A stretch of DNA of 64,000 nt from Streptomyces sp. NBC_00259 (GCF_036181745.1 NZ_CP108080.1:372001-436000), one strand, 5' to 3'. Positions 1 through 8,321 are shown, counted from the first letter of the stretch. Numbers and translations: made by a program. The notes: generated from the letters alone by a model not told the origin.

Positions 1-1
1 C

Positions 2-100
2 ATCGTGTTCCGTGACTCCAAGGCCTCCCCCATCGAGTCCCATCGCGCGGCCTCCACGATCGGCGACAGGCTGGCGCGGAAGTTCGTCGGCCGCTCGTGA
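2..100 (+). CDS. C-terminal end of an unrecognised protein (cut by window edge)
   Basis: An open frame enters from the left edge and ends in TGA after 32 codons. The visible tail is hydrophilic and basic and ends in K-F-V-G-R-S. Codon third positions are almost all G or C, as in the neighbouring genes, so it is probably a real gene end. No domain can be named from so short a piece. It lies 12 bases upstream of the PHP-domain gene on the same strand and could share its transcript. Confidence 0.5.
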   Translation: MVFRDSKASPIESHRAASTIGDRLARKFVGRS

Positions 101-112
101 CGGACCCCTGCC

Positions 113-1156
113 ATGGACCCCGTGGAAGCACTGGACCGGATCGCCTTCCTGCTGGAGCGTTCCGGGGCTCCCACCTACCGGGTACGGGCGTTCCGTACGG
201 CATCGGCGGCCGTCGCCGCGCTGGGTGAGCGCGAGACCGGGGAGCGGGCCGAGGCCGGTTCGCTGGAGTCGGTGCGGGGCCTCGGGCCGAAGACCGCGCA
301 GGTCGTGCGGGAGGCGCTGGCGGACGAGGTGCCCGGGTATCTGCTGCGGCTGGAGGACGAGTCGGACGGCGGGCCGGCCGAGGGCGAGACGGGAACGCGG
401 TTGCGCGCGGCACTGCGCGGCGACTGTCATCTGCACTCGGACTGGTCGGACGGCGGCAGCCCCATCGAGGCGATGGGGCGTGCCGCCGCCGGCCTCGGCC
501 ACGCGTGGGCCGTGCTCACCGATCACTCCCCCAGGCTCACGGTCGCGCGGGGGCTGAGCGCGGAGCGGCTGCGCGAGCAGCTGGACGTGGTGGCGGAACT
601 GAACCGGACCTGGGCGCCGTTCCGGCTGCTCACCGGCATCGAGTGCGACATCCTGCCGGACGGCTCGCTCGACCAGGAACCGGAGCTGCTGGACCGGCTC
701 GATCTGGTGGTCGCCTCCGTGCACTCCAAGCTCCGGATGGAGGCGCGGCCGATGACCCGGCGCATGGTGGCCGCCGTGACGAATCCGCTGGTCGATGTCC
801 TGGGGCACTGCACAGGGCGGCTGTTGACGGGGCGTGACGGGGCCCGGGGCCGCCCCGAGTCGGAGTTCGACGCGGAGCAGGTGTTCGCGGCGTGTGCCGA
901 GACCGGCACGGCCGTGGAGATCAACAGCCGGCCGGACCGTCTGGATCCGCCGCGGCGGCTGCTGCGCGCGGCGGTCGAGGCGGGCACCCTGTTCGCCGTC
1001 GACTCGGACGCCCACGCCCCGGGCCAGCTGGACTGGCTGATCAACGGCTGTGTCCGGGCGGAGGAGTGCGGCGTGCCTCCCTCCCGGGTCGTCAACACAT
1101 GGAGTGCGGACGCTCTGCTGCGCTGGACGCGGACCCGGGAGCTGCCGGAGGGCTGA
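113..1156 (+). CDS. PHP-domain phosphoesterase with N-terminal helix-hairpin-helix (PolX-like)
   Basis: The 347-residue protein looks like a stand-alone form of the PolX C-terminal half. Residues 1-80 hold helix-hairpin-helix DNA-binding segments (G-L-G-P-K-T-A near 57-63). From about residue 104 a PHP metal-dependent phosphoesterase domain follows, with the H-L-H pair (His106, His108), T-D-H-S, a Glu in G-I-E-C-D, V-H-S-K, G-H-C-T-G and the terminal D-x-H in D-S-D-A-H. These are the usual PHP metal ligands, so the site looks intact. In the family such domains hydrolyse phosphodiesters or phosphomonoesters. There is no polymerase domain. A role in DNA repair is inferred from family; the neighbours do not test it. 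Confidence 0.85.
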   Translation: MDPVEALDRIAFLLERSGAPTYRVRAFRTASAAVAALGERETGERAEAGSLESVRGLGPKTAQVVREALADEVPGYLLRLEDESDGGPAEGETGTRLRAALRGDCHLHSDWSDGGSPIEAMGRAAAGLGHAWAVLTDHSPRLTVARGLSAERLREQLDVVAELNRTWAPFRLLTGIECDILPDGSLDQEPELLDRLDLVVASVHSKLRMEARPMTRRMVAAVTNPLVDVLGHCTGRLLTGRDGARGRPESEFDAEQVFAACAETGTAVEINSRPDRLDPPRRLLRAAVEAGTLFAVDSDAHAPGQLDWLINGCVRAEECGVPPSRVVNTWSADALLRWTRTRELPEG

Positions 1157-1260
1157 GCGAGGTGCGGGCCGCGGCGGCCCGGGGCTCTGCCCGTGCTGTG
1201 CGGACCGTGAGGTGCGACCTTGGAGTGGGACGCCCCGCAGAGGAGAGGACGGCGATCACC

Positions 1261-1647
1261 GTGACCGTGACGGACCGGCACGAGGAAGTATCGGTGCAGC
1301 TCAGCGGCGCACCGGAGGACGCGGACGCCGTCTTCGGCGCGCTGGTCGCGGCGTACCCCTGCGACCGGGACGCCGAGGAGCACCCGCATCTGGTGGACCA
1401 GAGCGGCCACCCGACGATCTGGTCGGCCACTTACGACGTGGCACCCGCCGAGACGGCGGCGCCGGTGGCGGCCACGGCGCTCGGCGCGCCTGTGGCGGCC
1501 GAGCTGTCCGGGTCGTACGCGGCGGTGGACCGGCTCGCCCAGGCACTCAGCAGCGGTTTCGCGGTGGAGGAGGAACACGCGGTGTCGGGGGACGGCGAGA
1601 AGCAGCTGCGGGTGCGGCTGGCCTCGTCGCCGGCAGCGAACGGCTGA
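1261..1647 (+). CDS. Small conserved hypothetical protein, 128 aa
   Basis: I do not recognise this protein. The chosen GTG start has a purine-rich A-G-G-A-G-A-G-G about a dozen bases upstream; the open frame extends further 5' but loses coding character there. It is acidic, begins V-T-V-T-D-R-H-E-E-V and has neither signal peptide nor membrane segment. Residues 20-60 contain A-Y-P-C-D-R-D and H-P-H-L-V-D-Q-S, giving a few His and Cys residues but no known metal motif. It stands between the PHP gene and the ArsR gene on the same strand. Confidence 0.6.
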   Translation: MTVTDRHEEVSVQLSGAPEDADAVFGALVAAYPCDRDAEEHPHLVDQSGHPTIWSATYDVAPAETAAPVAATALGAPVAAELSGSYAAVDRLAQALSSGFAVEEEHAVSGDGEKQLRVRLASSPAANG

Positions 1648-1703
1648 CGCGGCCGTCGAACGGGGCCGCACACGTGGGTGTCGCCGAGGCTCCCTTGCAT
1701 GCC

Positions 1704-1733
1704 TTGACAGGCATATAACCAGTGACGCATATT
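1704..1733 (+). promoter_or_regulatory. Consensus promoter giving a leaderless arsR mRNA
   Basis: A perfect -35 hexamer TTGACA is followed after 18 bases by CATATT, a good -10 box for the housekeeping sigma factor. Only seven bases separate the -10 box from the ATG of the ArsR gene, so transcription should start at or next to the ATG. A G-C-A-T-A-T direct repeat in the spacer (16 bp between starts) could serve as operator for ArsR autorepression. The second ArsR gene near 60.5 kb has the same spacing. Confidence 0.75.
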
Positions 1734-1740
1734 CGATGGC

Positions 1741-2085
1741 ATGACGGACGCCATCTGGTCGGCCCTGGTGGATCCGCACCGGCGGGCCGTGCTCGATCTG
1801 CTGCGCGAGGGCGACCGTGCGGTGGGCGAGCTGGTCGAGCTGCTCGGCCAGTCCCAGCCGAACGTGTCCAAGCATCTGCGGGTGCTGCGCGAGGCCGGGC
1901 TCGTCCGGGTGCGCAGACAGGCACAGCAGCGCATCTACGCGATCGAGCCCGGCCCGATCGCGGAGCTCGACGCCTGGCTCGCGCCGTACCGGCGTCTGTG
2001 GAACGACCGTCTCGACGCACTGGGCCGCTACCTCGACGACGAAGACGGTGTCGGTGCAGCAGCACACGCAGAGGAGCCATCATGA
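1741..2085 (+). CDS. ArsR-family winged-helix transcriptional regulator
   Basis: This 114-residue protein has the compact ArsR winged-helix fold: D-P-H-R-R-A-V-L-D-L-L near the N terminus, then the recognition helix region S-Q-P-N-V-S-K-H-L-R-V-L-R, then a wing containing R-R-Q-A-Q-Q-R-I-Y-A-I. There is no Cys-based metal site, so it belongs to the non-metal branch often paired with SRPBCC proteins. Its stop overlaps the start of the next gene in an ATGA, so the two are translationally coupled. The message is probably leaderless. The ligand is unknown. Confidence 0.9.
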   Translation: MTDAIWSALVDPHRRAVLDLLREGDRAVGELVELLGQSQPNVSKHLRVLREAGLVRVRRQAQQRIYAIEPGPIAELDAWLAPYRRLWNDRLDALGRYLDDEDGVGAAAHAEEPS

Positions 2086-2606
2086 ACCGCGGAACCTTCA
2101 TCGACTTCGAGGGCCGCCCCGCCGTCCGCTTCGAACGCAGCTATCCGCACCCCGTGGAGCGGGTCTGGGCCGCCGTCTCCGAGCCGGAAGGGCTCGCCCA
2201 CTGGTTCCCGTCGAAGGTCCGGATCGAACCGCACGAGGGCGGGAAGATCGAGTTCTCGGAGGACCCCAACCTGCCGGCGACGACGGGCACGGTGCTGGTC
2301 TTCGAGCCGCCGCACCGGCTCGCCTTCACCTGGGAGGGCGACGAGATCCACCTGGAGGTGACGGCCGAGGGCGAGGGCTGCCGGCTGGCCCTCACCAATG
2401 TCCTGGCCGCGCGGAACACCGCGGCCCGCAACGCCGCGGGCTGGAGCGTGTGTCTCACCGAGCTGGACCGGCATCTGGCGGGCGCCCGGTCCGAGGGCCC
2501 GCACAGCGAGTCGGCCGAACCGTGGAAGCCGTACTACGACGCCTATGTCTCGGAGGGCATGCCCTCGGGCGCGGAGATTCCCGGCGCGCCCTCGCAGGAG
2601 TCCTGA
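2082..2606 (+). CDS. SRPBCC (AHSA1-type) ligand-binding protein coupled to ArsR
   Basis: The 174-residue protein has the START/Bet v1-like hallmarks of the AHSA1 group: F-E-R-S-Y-P-H-P-V-E-R-V-W at the N terminus, L-A-H-W-F-P, then E-G-G-K-I-E-F and a C-terminal helix W-S-V-C-L-T-E-L-D-R-H-L. These domains form a hydrophobic cavity for small molecules; the ligand cannot be told from sequence. ATGA overlap with arsR suggests a regulator/sensor or regulator/effector pair. It ends inside a perfect hairpin that separates it from the convergent P450 operon. Confidence 0.85.
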   Translation: MNRGTFIDFEGRPAVRFERSYPHPVERVWAAVSEPEGLAHWFPSKVRIEPHEGGKIEFSEDPNLPATTGTVLVFEPPHRLAFTWEGDEIHLEVTAEGEGCRLALTNVLAARNTAARNAAGWSVCLTELDRHLAGARSEGPHSESAEPWKPYYDAYVSEGMPSGAEIPGAPSQES

Positions 2607-2636
2607 GCGCCGGGCGGCGCGGCCCGGCGCTCAGGA
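2601..2636. terminator. Bidirectional terminator hairpin
   Basis: A perfect 15-base-pair inverted repeat (2601-2615 with 2622-2636) encloses a six-base loop and includes the stop codon of the SRPBCC gene. It sits between convergent genes, so it can end transcripts from both sides. No long T run follows, which is common in Streptomyces. Confidence 0.75.
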
Positions 2637-2652
2637 CCGGCTCGTGCGGGCC

Positions 2653-3888
2653 CTACGGCACCGGCCGTACGGGCAGCTCCTGGACGCTGTTCCCGACGAA
2701 ACTGGCGTGGCGCGTGAGCTCAGGCTCCGTGACGGCGAGGTCCAGCTCCGGGAAGCGGGTGAACAGCTGCTCCAGGGCGATGGTCGCCTCCATCCGGGCC
2801 AGCGGCGCGCCCAGGCAGTAGTGCGGCCCGTGGCCGAGCGAGAGATGGCGGGTCGCGGACTCGCGGGTGATGTCGAAGCGGTCGGCGTCCGGGCCGTGCG
2901 CGGCCTTGTCGCGCCCCGCGGCGGAGTATCCGGCGAGGACCGGAGTGCCCTTGGGGACGACCGTCCCGTCGAGGGTGAGGTCCCGCGTCGGGTAGCGGAA
3001 GGGGAAGTAGCTGACCGGGCTGTCCCAGCGCAGCGTCTCCTCGACCACGTCGGACCAGCTCGCCTTGGCCGAGCGGACCAGCGCCAACTGGTCGCGGTGC
3101 GCGCACAGCGCACGGACGGCATTCGTGATCAGGTTCAGCGTGGTCTCGTGGCCGGCGATGATCATCAGCAGCAGTGTGCCGATCAGCTCCTGCGGGCTGA
3201 GCCGGTCGCCGCCCTCCTCACGGGCGGCGATCAGCGCGCTCGTGAGATCGTCGCCGGGGTCCTTCATCCGGGCGGCCGCGACGGTGCTGAGCACCTCCAC
3301 CAGTTCCCTGTTGGCGGCCATCGCCTCCTTCGGGCCGATGTCGGTGGCGACGACCTGGTTCGACAGATGGTGCAGCCGCTCGTGGTACTCGGCGTCCACG
3401 CCGAGCAGTTCGCAGATGACGCCCATCGGCAGCGGCATCGCGAAGTGCCGGCGCAGATCGGCGACGCCACCGCCGTCCGTGGCAGCACGGCCGAGTCCGT
3501 CCAGCAGTTCGGCGGTCACCGTCTCGATCCGGGGCCGCAGCTCGGCCACCCGGCGCGCGGTGAACGCCTTGCTCACCAGCGAGCGCAGCCGCCGGTGGTC
3601 GTCGCCGTCGGCGGTGGTCATGCCCTGTACGGTCGCGAACGTCTTCAGCGGCCATCCGTCGGCTATCCGGCCCTCGCGCAGCGCGGTGAAGTGCCCGGCG
3701 CCCTTGGCGACATCGGGGTGGGCGAGGAACTCCTTGAGCGCGTCGTGTCCGAGCACGGCCATGCCCGCCACGTCACCGGGCAGGACGACCGGGGTGACCG
3801 CGCCCCGGGCGAGCAGGCGGGCGTTGTCCGCGTGCGGGCAGCCGCCGGCCGGGTCCATCCGGTGCGGGGTGGTGGGTGAGGTGCTCAA
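2653..3888 (-). CDS. Cytochrome P450, CYP154-like, conservon-associated (CvnF position)
   Basis: The 411-residue P450 has all standard motifs: I-helix A-G-H-E-T-T (about 245-250), K-helix E-E-T-L-R with intact ExxR (Glu284, Arg287), and the heme loop G-H-G-P-H-Y-C-L-G with Cys358 as heme ligand. I chose the TTG start because an AGGAGA lies at proper distance and TTGA overlaps the stop of the preceding P450, continuing the coupling of the operon; an ATG ten codons later is the alternative. Position as last gene of a conservon with a CYP157-like neighbour matches the CYP157/CYP154 pairs known in Streptomyces. The substrate is unknown. It would need ferredoxin and reductase partners from elsewhere. 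Confidence 0.9.
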   Translation of the reverse strand: MSTSPTTPHRMDPAGGCPHADNARLLARGAVTPVVLPGDVAGMAVLGHDALKEFLAHPDVAKGAGHFTALREGRIADGWPLKTFATVQGMTTADGDDHRRLRSLVSKAFTARRVAELRPRIETVTAELLDGLGRAATDGGGVADLRRHFAMPLPMGVICELLGVDAEYHERLHHLSNQVVATDIGPKEAMAANRELVEVLSTVAAARMKDPGDDLTSALIAAREEGGDRLSPQELIGTLLLMIIAGHETTLNLITNAVRALCAHRDQLALVRSAKASWSDVVEETLRWDSPVSYFPFRYPTRDLTLDGTVVPKGTPVLAGYSAAGRDKAAHGPDADRFDITRESATRHLSLGHGPHYCLGAPLARMEATIALEQLFTRFPELDLAVTEPELTRHASFVGNSVQELPVRPVP

Positions 3889-5219
3889 CGGGGCTCTCCT
3901 GTCTGTGGCGCTGCGTGGGTGGGACGGTCTGCGCGGTCCGGCCGTGGGTGCCGCTGCGCGAGGGGCAGCTGGGAGTCCGTGAACCGCACGGGCAGCGCGG
4001 CGAGCCCCTTGCTCCACGGGGAGGAGATCCAGGCCAGCTCCGACTCCTCGACGGCCAGCTCCAGATCGGGCAGCCGGTGGCGGATGGTGTCCACCGCGGT
4101 ACGCGTGATCAGCCGGGCCGGGTCCTGGGCGGGGCAGGTGTGCGGTCCCGCCCCGAACGCGAGATGGGAGCGGTTGCCGGCGACAGGACTGCCGCCCGGG
4201 GGCAGCACCGACGGGTCGGCGTTGGCCGCGGCGAGTCCGAGGACGAGCATGTCCCCGGCCTTGATGGACTGGCCGCCGAAGGTCAGGTCGCGGGTCGCGT
4301 ACCGGGCGGGGAAGTTCTGCGTGGGCGGGAAGCGCCACAGCACCAGGTCGAGGGCGTCGTCGACGCTGAGATGACCGCCCGTCAGCGAGGAGCGGAACGC
4401 CGGGTCGCACAGCAGGATGCGCAGGGTCGTGGCGATCCAGTTCACGGTGGTCTGGTTGCCCGCGACGAACATCACCACCAGGTTGTGCAGCACCTCCTCG
4501 TCGGTGAGCCGGGCCGGGTGGTGCAGCAGCGCGGACGTGACGTCGTCACCGGGTCTGGACCGCTTCTCGTCGATCAGCGCCAGCAGGATCGCGTTCATCC
4601 GCCGGCTCGCGTTGGCCGAGTCCGCGTTGGCGACGACCATGCCGGCGATGGCGTGGACCAGTCGCTGGCCGGTCCGGTCGTCGAGGCCGAGGAGCCCGGT
4701 GATGACCTGCATGGGCAGCTTGCGCGCGTAGTGCGGTACGAGGTCGGCCTCACGGCGGTCGGCGAACGACGCGATCAGCCGCTCGGCCGCCACCCGTACG
4801 CCGCGCCGCAGTTCGTGCCCGTTGATACCGGCGAGCGCGTCGGAGACGGCGGCCCGCATCCGGCGGTGCTGCTGGCCGTCGGCGAACAGCAGCGCGGGCC
4901 GCCAGCCGACGAACGGCAGGATCGGCGAGTCCGCGGGCACCCGTCCTTCGCGCAGCAGGCTCCAGTGGCGCGGATCGTGGGAGAAGTCCTGCTCCTCGCG
5001 GGTGAGCCGGAGCAGCTCACGGTGGCCGAGGACGAGCCAGGCCGTGATGCCGGGGGCGACGGTGACGGGGGCCACCGGGCCGTGGGTGCGGCGGAGTTCC
5101 TCGTACAGGCCGGGCATCGCGTCGCCGTCGAGGTGCGGCCCGTACAGCGCGGTGGCGGCGGGGCGGCGTGCGCCGAAGCCGTCGGCCGGGGGCGGCGAGT
5201 AGCCGTGCGGGGTGGTCAT
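3885..5219 (-). CDS. Cytochrome P450, CYP157-like, lacking ExxR (CvnE position)
   Basis: This 444-residue P450 departs from family rules. The K-helix reads D-L-V-L-W (291-295) where ExxR is expected, so both the Glu and the Arg are lost; CYP157C1 of S. coelicolor is reported to have E-Q-S-L-W at this place. The I-helix reads A-G-N-Q-T-T (253-258), replacing the usual acid before Thr. The heme loop F-G-A-G-P-H-T-C-P-A keeps Cys362 but lacks the Gly two residues later. The ATG overlaps the GTPase stop as ATGA. It is full length and its codon use is normal, so it is not decaying; it may be an unusual oxygenase or a signalling heme protein in the conservon complex. Confidence 0.9.
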   Translation of the reverse strand: MTTPHGYSPPPADGFGARRPAATALYGPHLDGDAMPGLYEELRRTHGPVAPVTVAPGITAWLVLGHRELLRLTREEQDFSHDPRHWSLLREGRVPADSPILPFVGWRPALLFADGQQHRRMRAAVSDALAGINGHELRRGVRVAAERLIASFADRREADLVPHYARKLPMQVITGLLGLDDRTGQRLVHAIAGMVVANADSANASRRMNAILLALIDEKRSRPGDDVTSALLHHPARLTDEEVLHNLVVMFVAGNQTTVNWIATTLRILLCDPAFRSSLTGGHLSVDDALDLVLWRFPPTQNFPARYATRDLTFGGQSIKAGDMLVLGLAAANADPSVLPPGGSPVAGNRSHLAFGAGPHTCPAQDPARLITRTAVDTIRHRLPDLELAVEESELAWISSPWSKGLAALPVRFTDSQLPLAQRHPRPDRADRPTHAAPQTGEPR

Positions 5220-5896
5220 GAGGACTCCGTGGCGGCGTCGATGAGATGGCGTACGAGAGCGATCAGGGCCCGGACCGAGGAGTGGGCGTCGCGGGCGTCG
5301 CAGGCGACCAGCGGGGTGTTCGGCAGCAGGTCGAGCGCCGTGCGCAGGTCGTCCTCGGTGTGCTGCGGGCTGCCGGGGAACACGTTGACCGCGACGGCGA
5401 ACGGAAGATCGAGGTCCTCCAGGTTGCCGAGGGCCCCGAACGAGGCGGCCAGGTCGCGGGTGTCGATGAGCGCGAGCGCGCCGAGCGCGCCCTTGGCCAG
5501 GTCCCGCCAGGCGGGCAGGAACCGCTGCTGACCCGGGGTGCCGAACAGGTAGAGCACCAGTTCGTCGTCGATCGTGATCCGGCCGAAGTCGAGGGCGACG
5601 GTGGTGGTCGTCTTGGCGCGCTCCCCGCCGGTGTCGACGCGGGCGCCGGCCCGGGTCATCATCGCCTCGGTGGACAGCGGACGGATCTCCGAGACGGTCC
5701 CGATGAGCGTCGTCTTGCCGACGCCGAGCGGGCCCACGACGAGGATCTTCGCCGCGCCGGCGACGCTCGACGTCAGGTACTTGCCCGCCTGCGCGGCCCC
5801 CGGCTCCGCCGCGGACGCCGGGGCTCCCACGGACGCCGGCGGGGCCGCCGGCGCGGCATCCGGGGCCCGGTCGTCAGAGACGGCTTTCGAGGCCAT
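5216..5896 (-). CDS. cvnD: Conservon small GTPase, CvnD type
   Basis: The 226-residue protein has a P-loop G-P-L-G-V-G-K-T (55-62) and a G3-like F-G-T-P-G-Q-Q-R-F (118-126), typical of the MglA/Ras-like ATP/GTP-binding proteins of conservons. The G4 position reads V-N-V-F-P-G instead of N-K-x-D, usual for this subfamily. About 45 residues of Ala/Pro-rich sequence precede the G domain, longer than most CvnD proteins, so the true start could be later. It overlaps cvnC by 23 bases. In characterised conservons CvnD assembles at the membrane with CvnA, CvnB and CvnC and exchanges nucleotide under their control. Confidence 0.93.
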   Translation of the reverse strand: MASKAVSDDRAPDAAPAAPPASVGAPASAAEPGAAQAGKYLTSSVAGAAKILVVGPLGVGKTTLIGTVSEIRPLSTEAMMTRAGARVDTGGERAKTTTTVALDFGRITIDDELVLYLFGTPGQQRFLPAWRDLAKGALGALALIDTRDLAASFGALGNLEDLDLPFAVAVNVFPGSPQHTEDDLRTALDLLPNTPLVACDARDAHSSVRALIALVRHLIDAATESS

Positions 5897-6236
5897 GGAG
5901 GACCTTTCTCAGCATGGTCACATCGGCGCGTTCGGCCGGGGGGACGGGCGGGCGGGTCACGATCAGGCCCCAGTCGATGAGATCGGCGAGCAGCACCTGG
6001 ACCACCGAGGGCGGCTGGCCCAGGTACGCGGCCACCTCGGCGACCGACAGCAGGCCCTGACAGTGCGTCAGGATCATCAGGTGCTCGGGCAGGAGGGACT
6101 CCGGTGCGGCGGTGTCCGCGGCCATCACCAGGGTCTCCCAGGACAGCGGCGCGGCCCCGGTGCACGCCCGGCCGCCGGTGATCACGTACGGACGTACCGC
6201 GCGGGTGGTGGCCCGTCCGTCCGCGCGGTCCGTCAT
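5874..6236 (-). CDS. cvnC: DUF742 protein, CvnC type
   Basis: The 120-residue protein begins M-T-D-R-A-D-G and continues V-R-P-Y-V-I-T-G-G-R, the signature opening of DUF742. The second half has a winged-helix-like segment with L-S-V-A-E-V-A-A-Y-L and V-V-Q-V-L-L-A-D-L, ending in L-R-K-V-L-H-G-L-E. The ATG overlaps the cvnB stop in ATGA. DUF742 proteins are found almost only in conservons, where they join the membrane complex with the GTPase; their biochemical job is not known. Confidence 0.93.
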   Translation of the reverse strand: MTDRADGRATTRAVRPYVITGGRACTGAAPLSWETLVMAADTAAPESLLPEHLMILTHCQGLLSVAEVAAYLGQPPSVVQVLLADLIDWGLIVTRPPVPPAERADVTMLRKVLHGLESRL

Positions 6237-6679
6237 GAGGACGGACTCGCCGGTTCCCGCGGCTGGGTGCTCAGATGGGCGCCGATCTTCGCCACCAGCA
6301 CCTGCATCTGCTGGGCGACGAGGCCGACGTCGGCCTCGGTGTCGGTGGCGACGGCGAGATGCGCCCCGGCGCCGGCATGGGTGAACAGCACGAAGCCGTG
6401 CTCCGACTCCAGCATCAGCTGGCGCACCCCGGCACCGCCGCCGAACAGCAGCGCGGCGGTGGACCGTCCCGTCATGGTCATCGCGGCGCACGCGGCGGAG
6501 AGCGACTCGGCCTCGGGCACGCCGAGCCGGGTGACGGGCCCGGTGAGGTTCTCGGCGGAGTCGTGGCCGAGCCGCAGACCGTCCTCGGACACCACGACGG
6601 CGTGTCTGACACCCGGGATCTCGGTCAGCGGGCGCAGCATCCAGCCCAGGTCGGGCAGCCTCGTTATGGCTCCGGTCAC
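6233..6679 (-). CDS. cvnB: Roadblock/LC7-domain protein, CvnB type
   Basis: The 148-residue protein is a single roadblock/LC7 domain: L-G-W-M-L, then the strand H-A-V-V-V-S-E-D-G-L, a central A-C-A-A-M-T-M-T-G, and C-terminal V-L-V-A-K-I-G-A-H-L. Proteins of this MglB-like family act as regulators of the partner Ras-like GTPase. Both ends are coupled by four-base overlaps with cvnA upstream and cvnC downstream, so the complex is probably made in fixed ratio. Confidence 0.93.
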   Translation of the reverse strand: MTGAITRLPDLGWMLRPLTEIPGVRHAVVVSEDGLRLGHDSAENLTGPVTRLGVPEAESLSAACAAMTMTGRSTAALLFGGGAGVRQLMLESEHGFVLFTHAGAGAHLAVATDTEADVGLVAQQMQVLVAKIGAHLSTQPREPASPSS

Positions 6680-8112
6680 GACCGGCCTCCCTCGTGATCG
6701 GTGTCGTCGGGCATGGGGGTGGTGGGCTCCAGGGCCGCGCGGCCGCGCCGCGAGCCGGAGACGACGCTGGCGATCGACGCGCGGGCGGCCTCCGGGGTCC
6801 AGCTGCCGTCGGGGGGCGCGGGCCGCGGTGCGCGGAGGGTCCGCTCCACGGCCGCTTCGCGGGCGCCGCGCCGGTTGCGGCGCCGCGGCAGTTCGCCCGG
6901 CCCCGGGGCCGGGACGCCGCCCGGCACCGGCCCGGCGGCATCGGGCGCGGGGAGGTCCGGCGCGGGATCCGCGGGGCGGGCCGTCGTCCGGGGCGGCTCG
7001 TACGGTGCGGGCTGCGGGGCCGCCGCGGGTTCCCGGCGCGGCGCGCTCAGCCGGGACAGCGGCTCGGTGAGCAGCCGGTGGGGTACGAAGGTGACGGCGC
7101 GGGTTCCGCCGTACGCCGAGGCGCCCGTCAGCTCGACGTTGAAGCCGAGTTCACGGGACCAGCGGCCGACGCAGGCCAGACCCAGACGGGGCACCGCGCC
7201 GAGTCTGGTCAGGTCCAGATCGTCGCGGAGCTGGGCGGTCGCCTGGTGCAGGACGTCCGCAGGCATGCCGAGGCCCGCGTCGTCGATCTCGACGACCGCC
7301 CCGGCGCCCACCTCCCGTACCGTCACGACGACCTGGGTGCTGGACGGTGAGAACACCGTGGCGTTCTCCAGGAGTTCGGCGACGGCGTGCATCAGGCCCT
7401 CGACGGCGGGCGGTACGACGTAGAGCGTCTGGCCGCCGTGCACCTCGACCCGGCCGAACTCGACGATGCGCGACTGGGCGCCGCGCACACAGTCGTACAG
7501 CGACACCGGACGCGTCTCCCGGCGCGCCGGCCAGATGCCGCACATCACGAGCAGCGTCTGGGCCTTGCGGGTCATCTGCGCGGCCGCGTGGTCGGCCTTC
7601 ATCACCTCGGCCATCAGCCGGGGGTTCTCGATCGAGCGCTCGACCTTGTCCAGAACTTGCTGTTGGACCGTGGCCATCGCGTGCATGGTGCGGGCGACGG
7701 ATTCGAACGCGGACTGCACGGAGTCGCGCAGGGCGCGCTCCCTGCGCACGGCCTCGTCCGAGCCGAGCGCGGTGACGACCGCGGCCAGGGCCCGCGCGAA
7801 CTCGGCTCCGGTGTCGGCCTCCGTGGCGACCGGTCCGGGAACGCCGTCCAGCCGCTGACCGGTCCGGGTCCGCTCGGCGATGGCCGGGACGCGGACGGCG
7901 GCGAGATGCTCGATCTCGGCGCCGCGGGCCGCTGCCACCTGCGCCGCCCTCGCCCGCTCGAGCCGCTCGGAGGTCAGCGTGCGGCGCAGGGATAACGCCC
8001 AGATCAGCAGCGACAGCGCGACGATCGCGCCGCCGCCCGCACTCAGCAGGGCGCCCATGACACGTTGCTTCGGGATACGGCGACCACGGAGAACGAGCCC
8101 CTTCCAGACCAC
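6676..8112 (-). CDS. cvnA: Conservon sensor histidine kinase, CvnA type
   Basis: The 478-residue protein has one clear membrane segment (about 20-41), a coiled helical region, a phosphoacceptor-like K-A-D-H-A-A-A-Q (His175), an N box E-L-L-E-N-A-T (Asn250) and G1 I-D-D-A-G-L-G-M-P (Asp278). The last 120 residues are Pro/Arg-rich and disordered. I took the GTG start because GGGGAG lies eight bases upstream; an ATG 18 codons later, just before the membrane segment, is possible. No response regulator gene follows, as is usual for conservons, where the kinase-like protein acts through CvnB-CvnD. It heads the six-gene operon. Confidence 0.92.
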   Translation of the reverse strand: MVWKGLVLRGRRIPKQRVMGALLSAGGGAIVALSLLIWALSLRRTLTSERLERARAAQVAAARGAEIEHLAAVRVPAIAERTRTGQRLDGVPGPVATEADTGAEFARALAAVVTALGSDEAVRRERALRDSVQSAFESVARTMHAMATVQQQVLDKVERSIENPRLMAEVMKADHAAAQMTRKAQTLLVMCGIWPARRETRPVSLYDCVRGAQSRIVEFGRVEVHGGQTLYVVPPAVEGLMHAVAELLENATVFSPSSTQVVVTVREVGAGAVVEIDDAGLGMPADVLHQATAQLRDDLDLTRLGAVPRLGLACVGRWSRELGFNVELTGASAYGGTRAVTFVPHRLLTEPLSRLSAPRREPAAAPQPAPYEPPRTTARPADPAPDLPAPDAAGPVPGGVPAPGPGELPRRRNRRGAREAAVERTLRAPRPAPPDGSWTPEAARASIASVVSGSRRGRAALEPTTPMPDDTDHEGGRS

Positions 8113-8321
8113 GCACGGGCTCCCCGGGCTATCGGGGGCATCCAGATCTTACGGTCAATCGGCCATGACCGAACGCCGGTTGTGCAACTACCGTCACTTT
8201 CCGCCAACGTGAGCGGGTGACGTGAATGGCTTTCGGTGCCGGTTTGTCGCATAGTGTGAGCGCGGCTCCGCCTCGCCCTCCGCGAGTGCGACGGCAACCG
8301 GGCGATCAGAGGTGCGGATCG

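Noticed and set aside
523..2067. A 514-codon minus-strand open frame opposite the PHP and ArsR genes
   Set aside because: It is a GC-rich shadow of genes with clear domains on the plus strand; its composition is Arg/Ser-rich and no motif is present.
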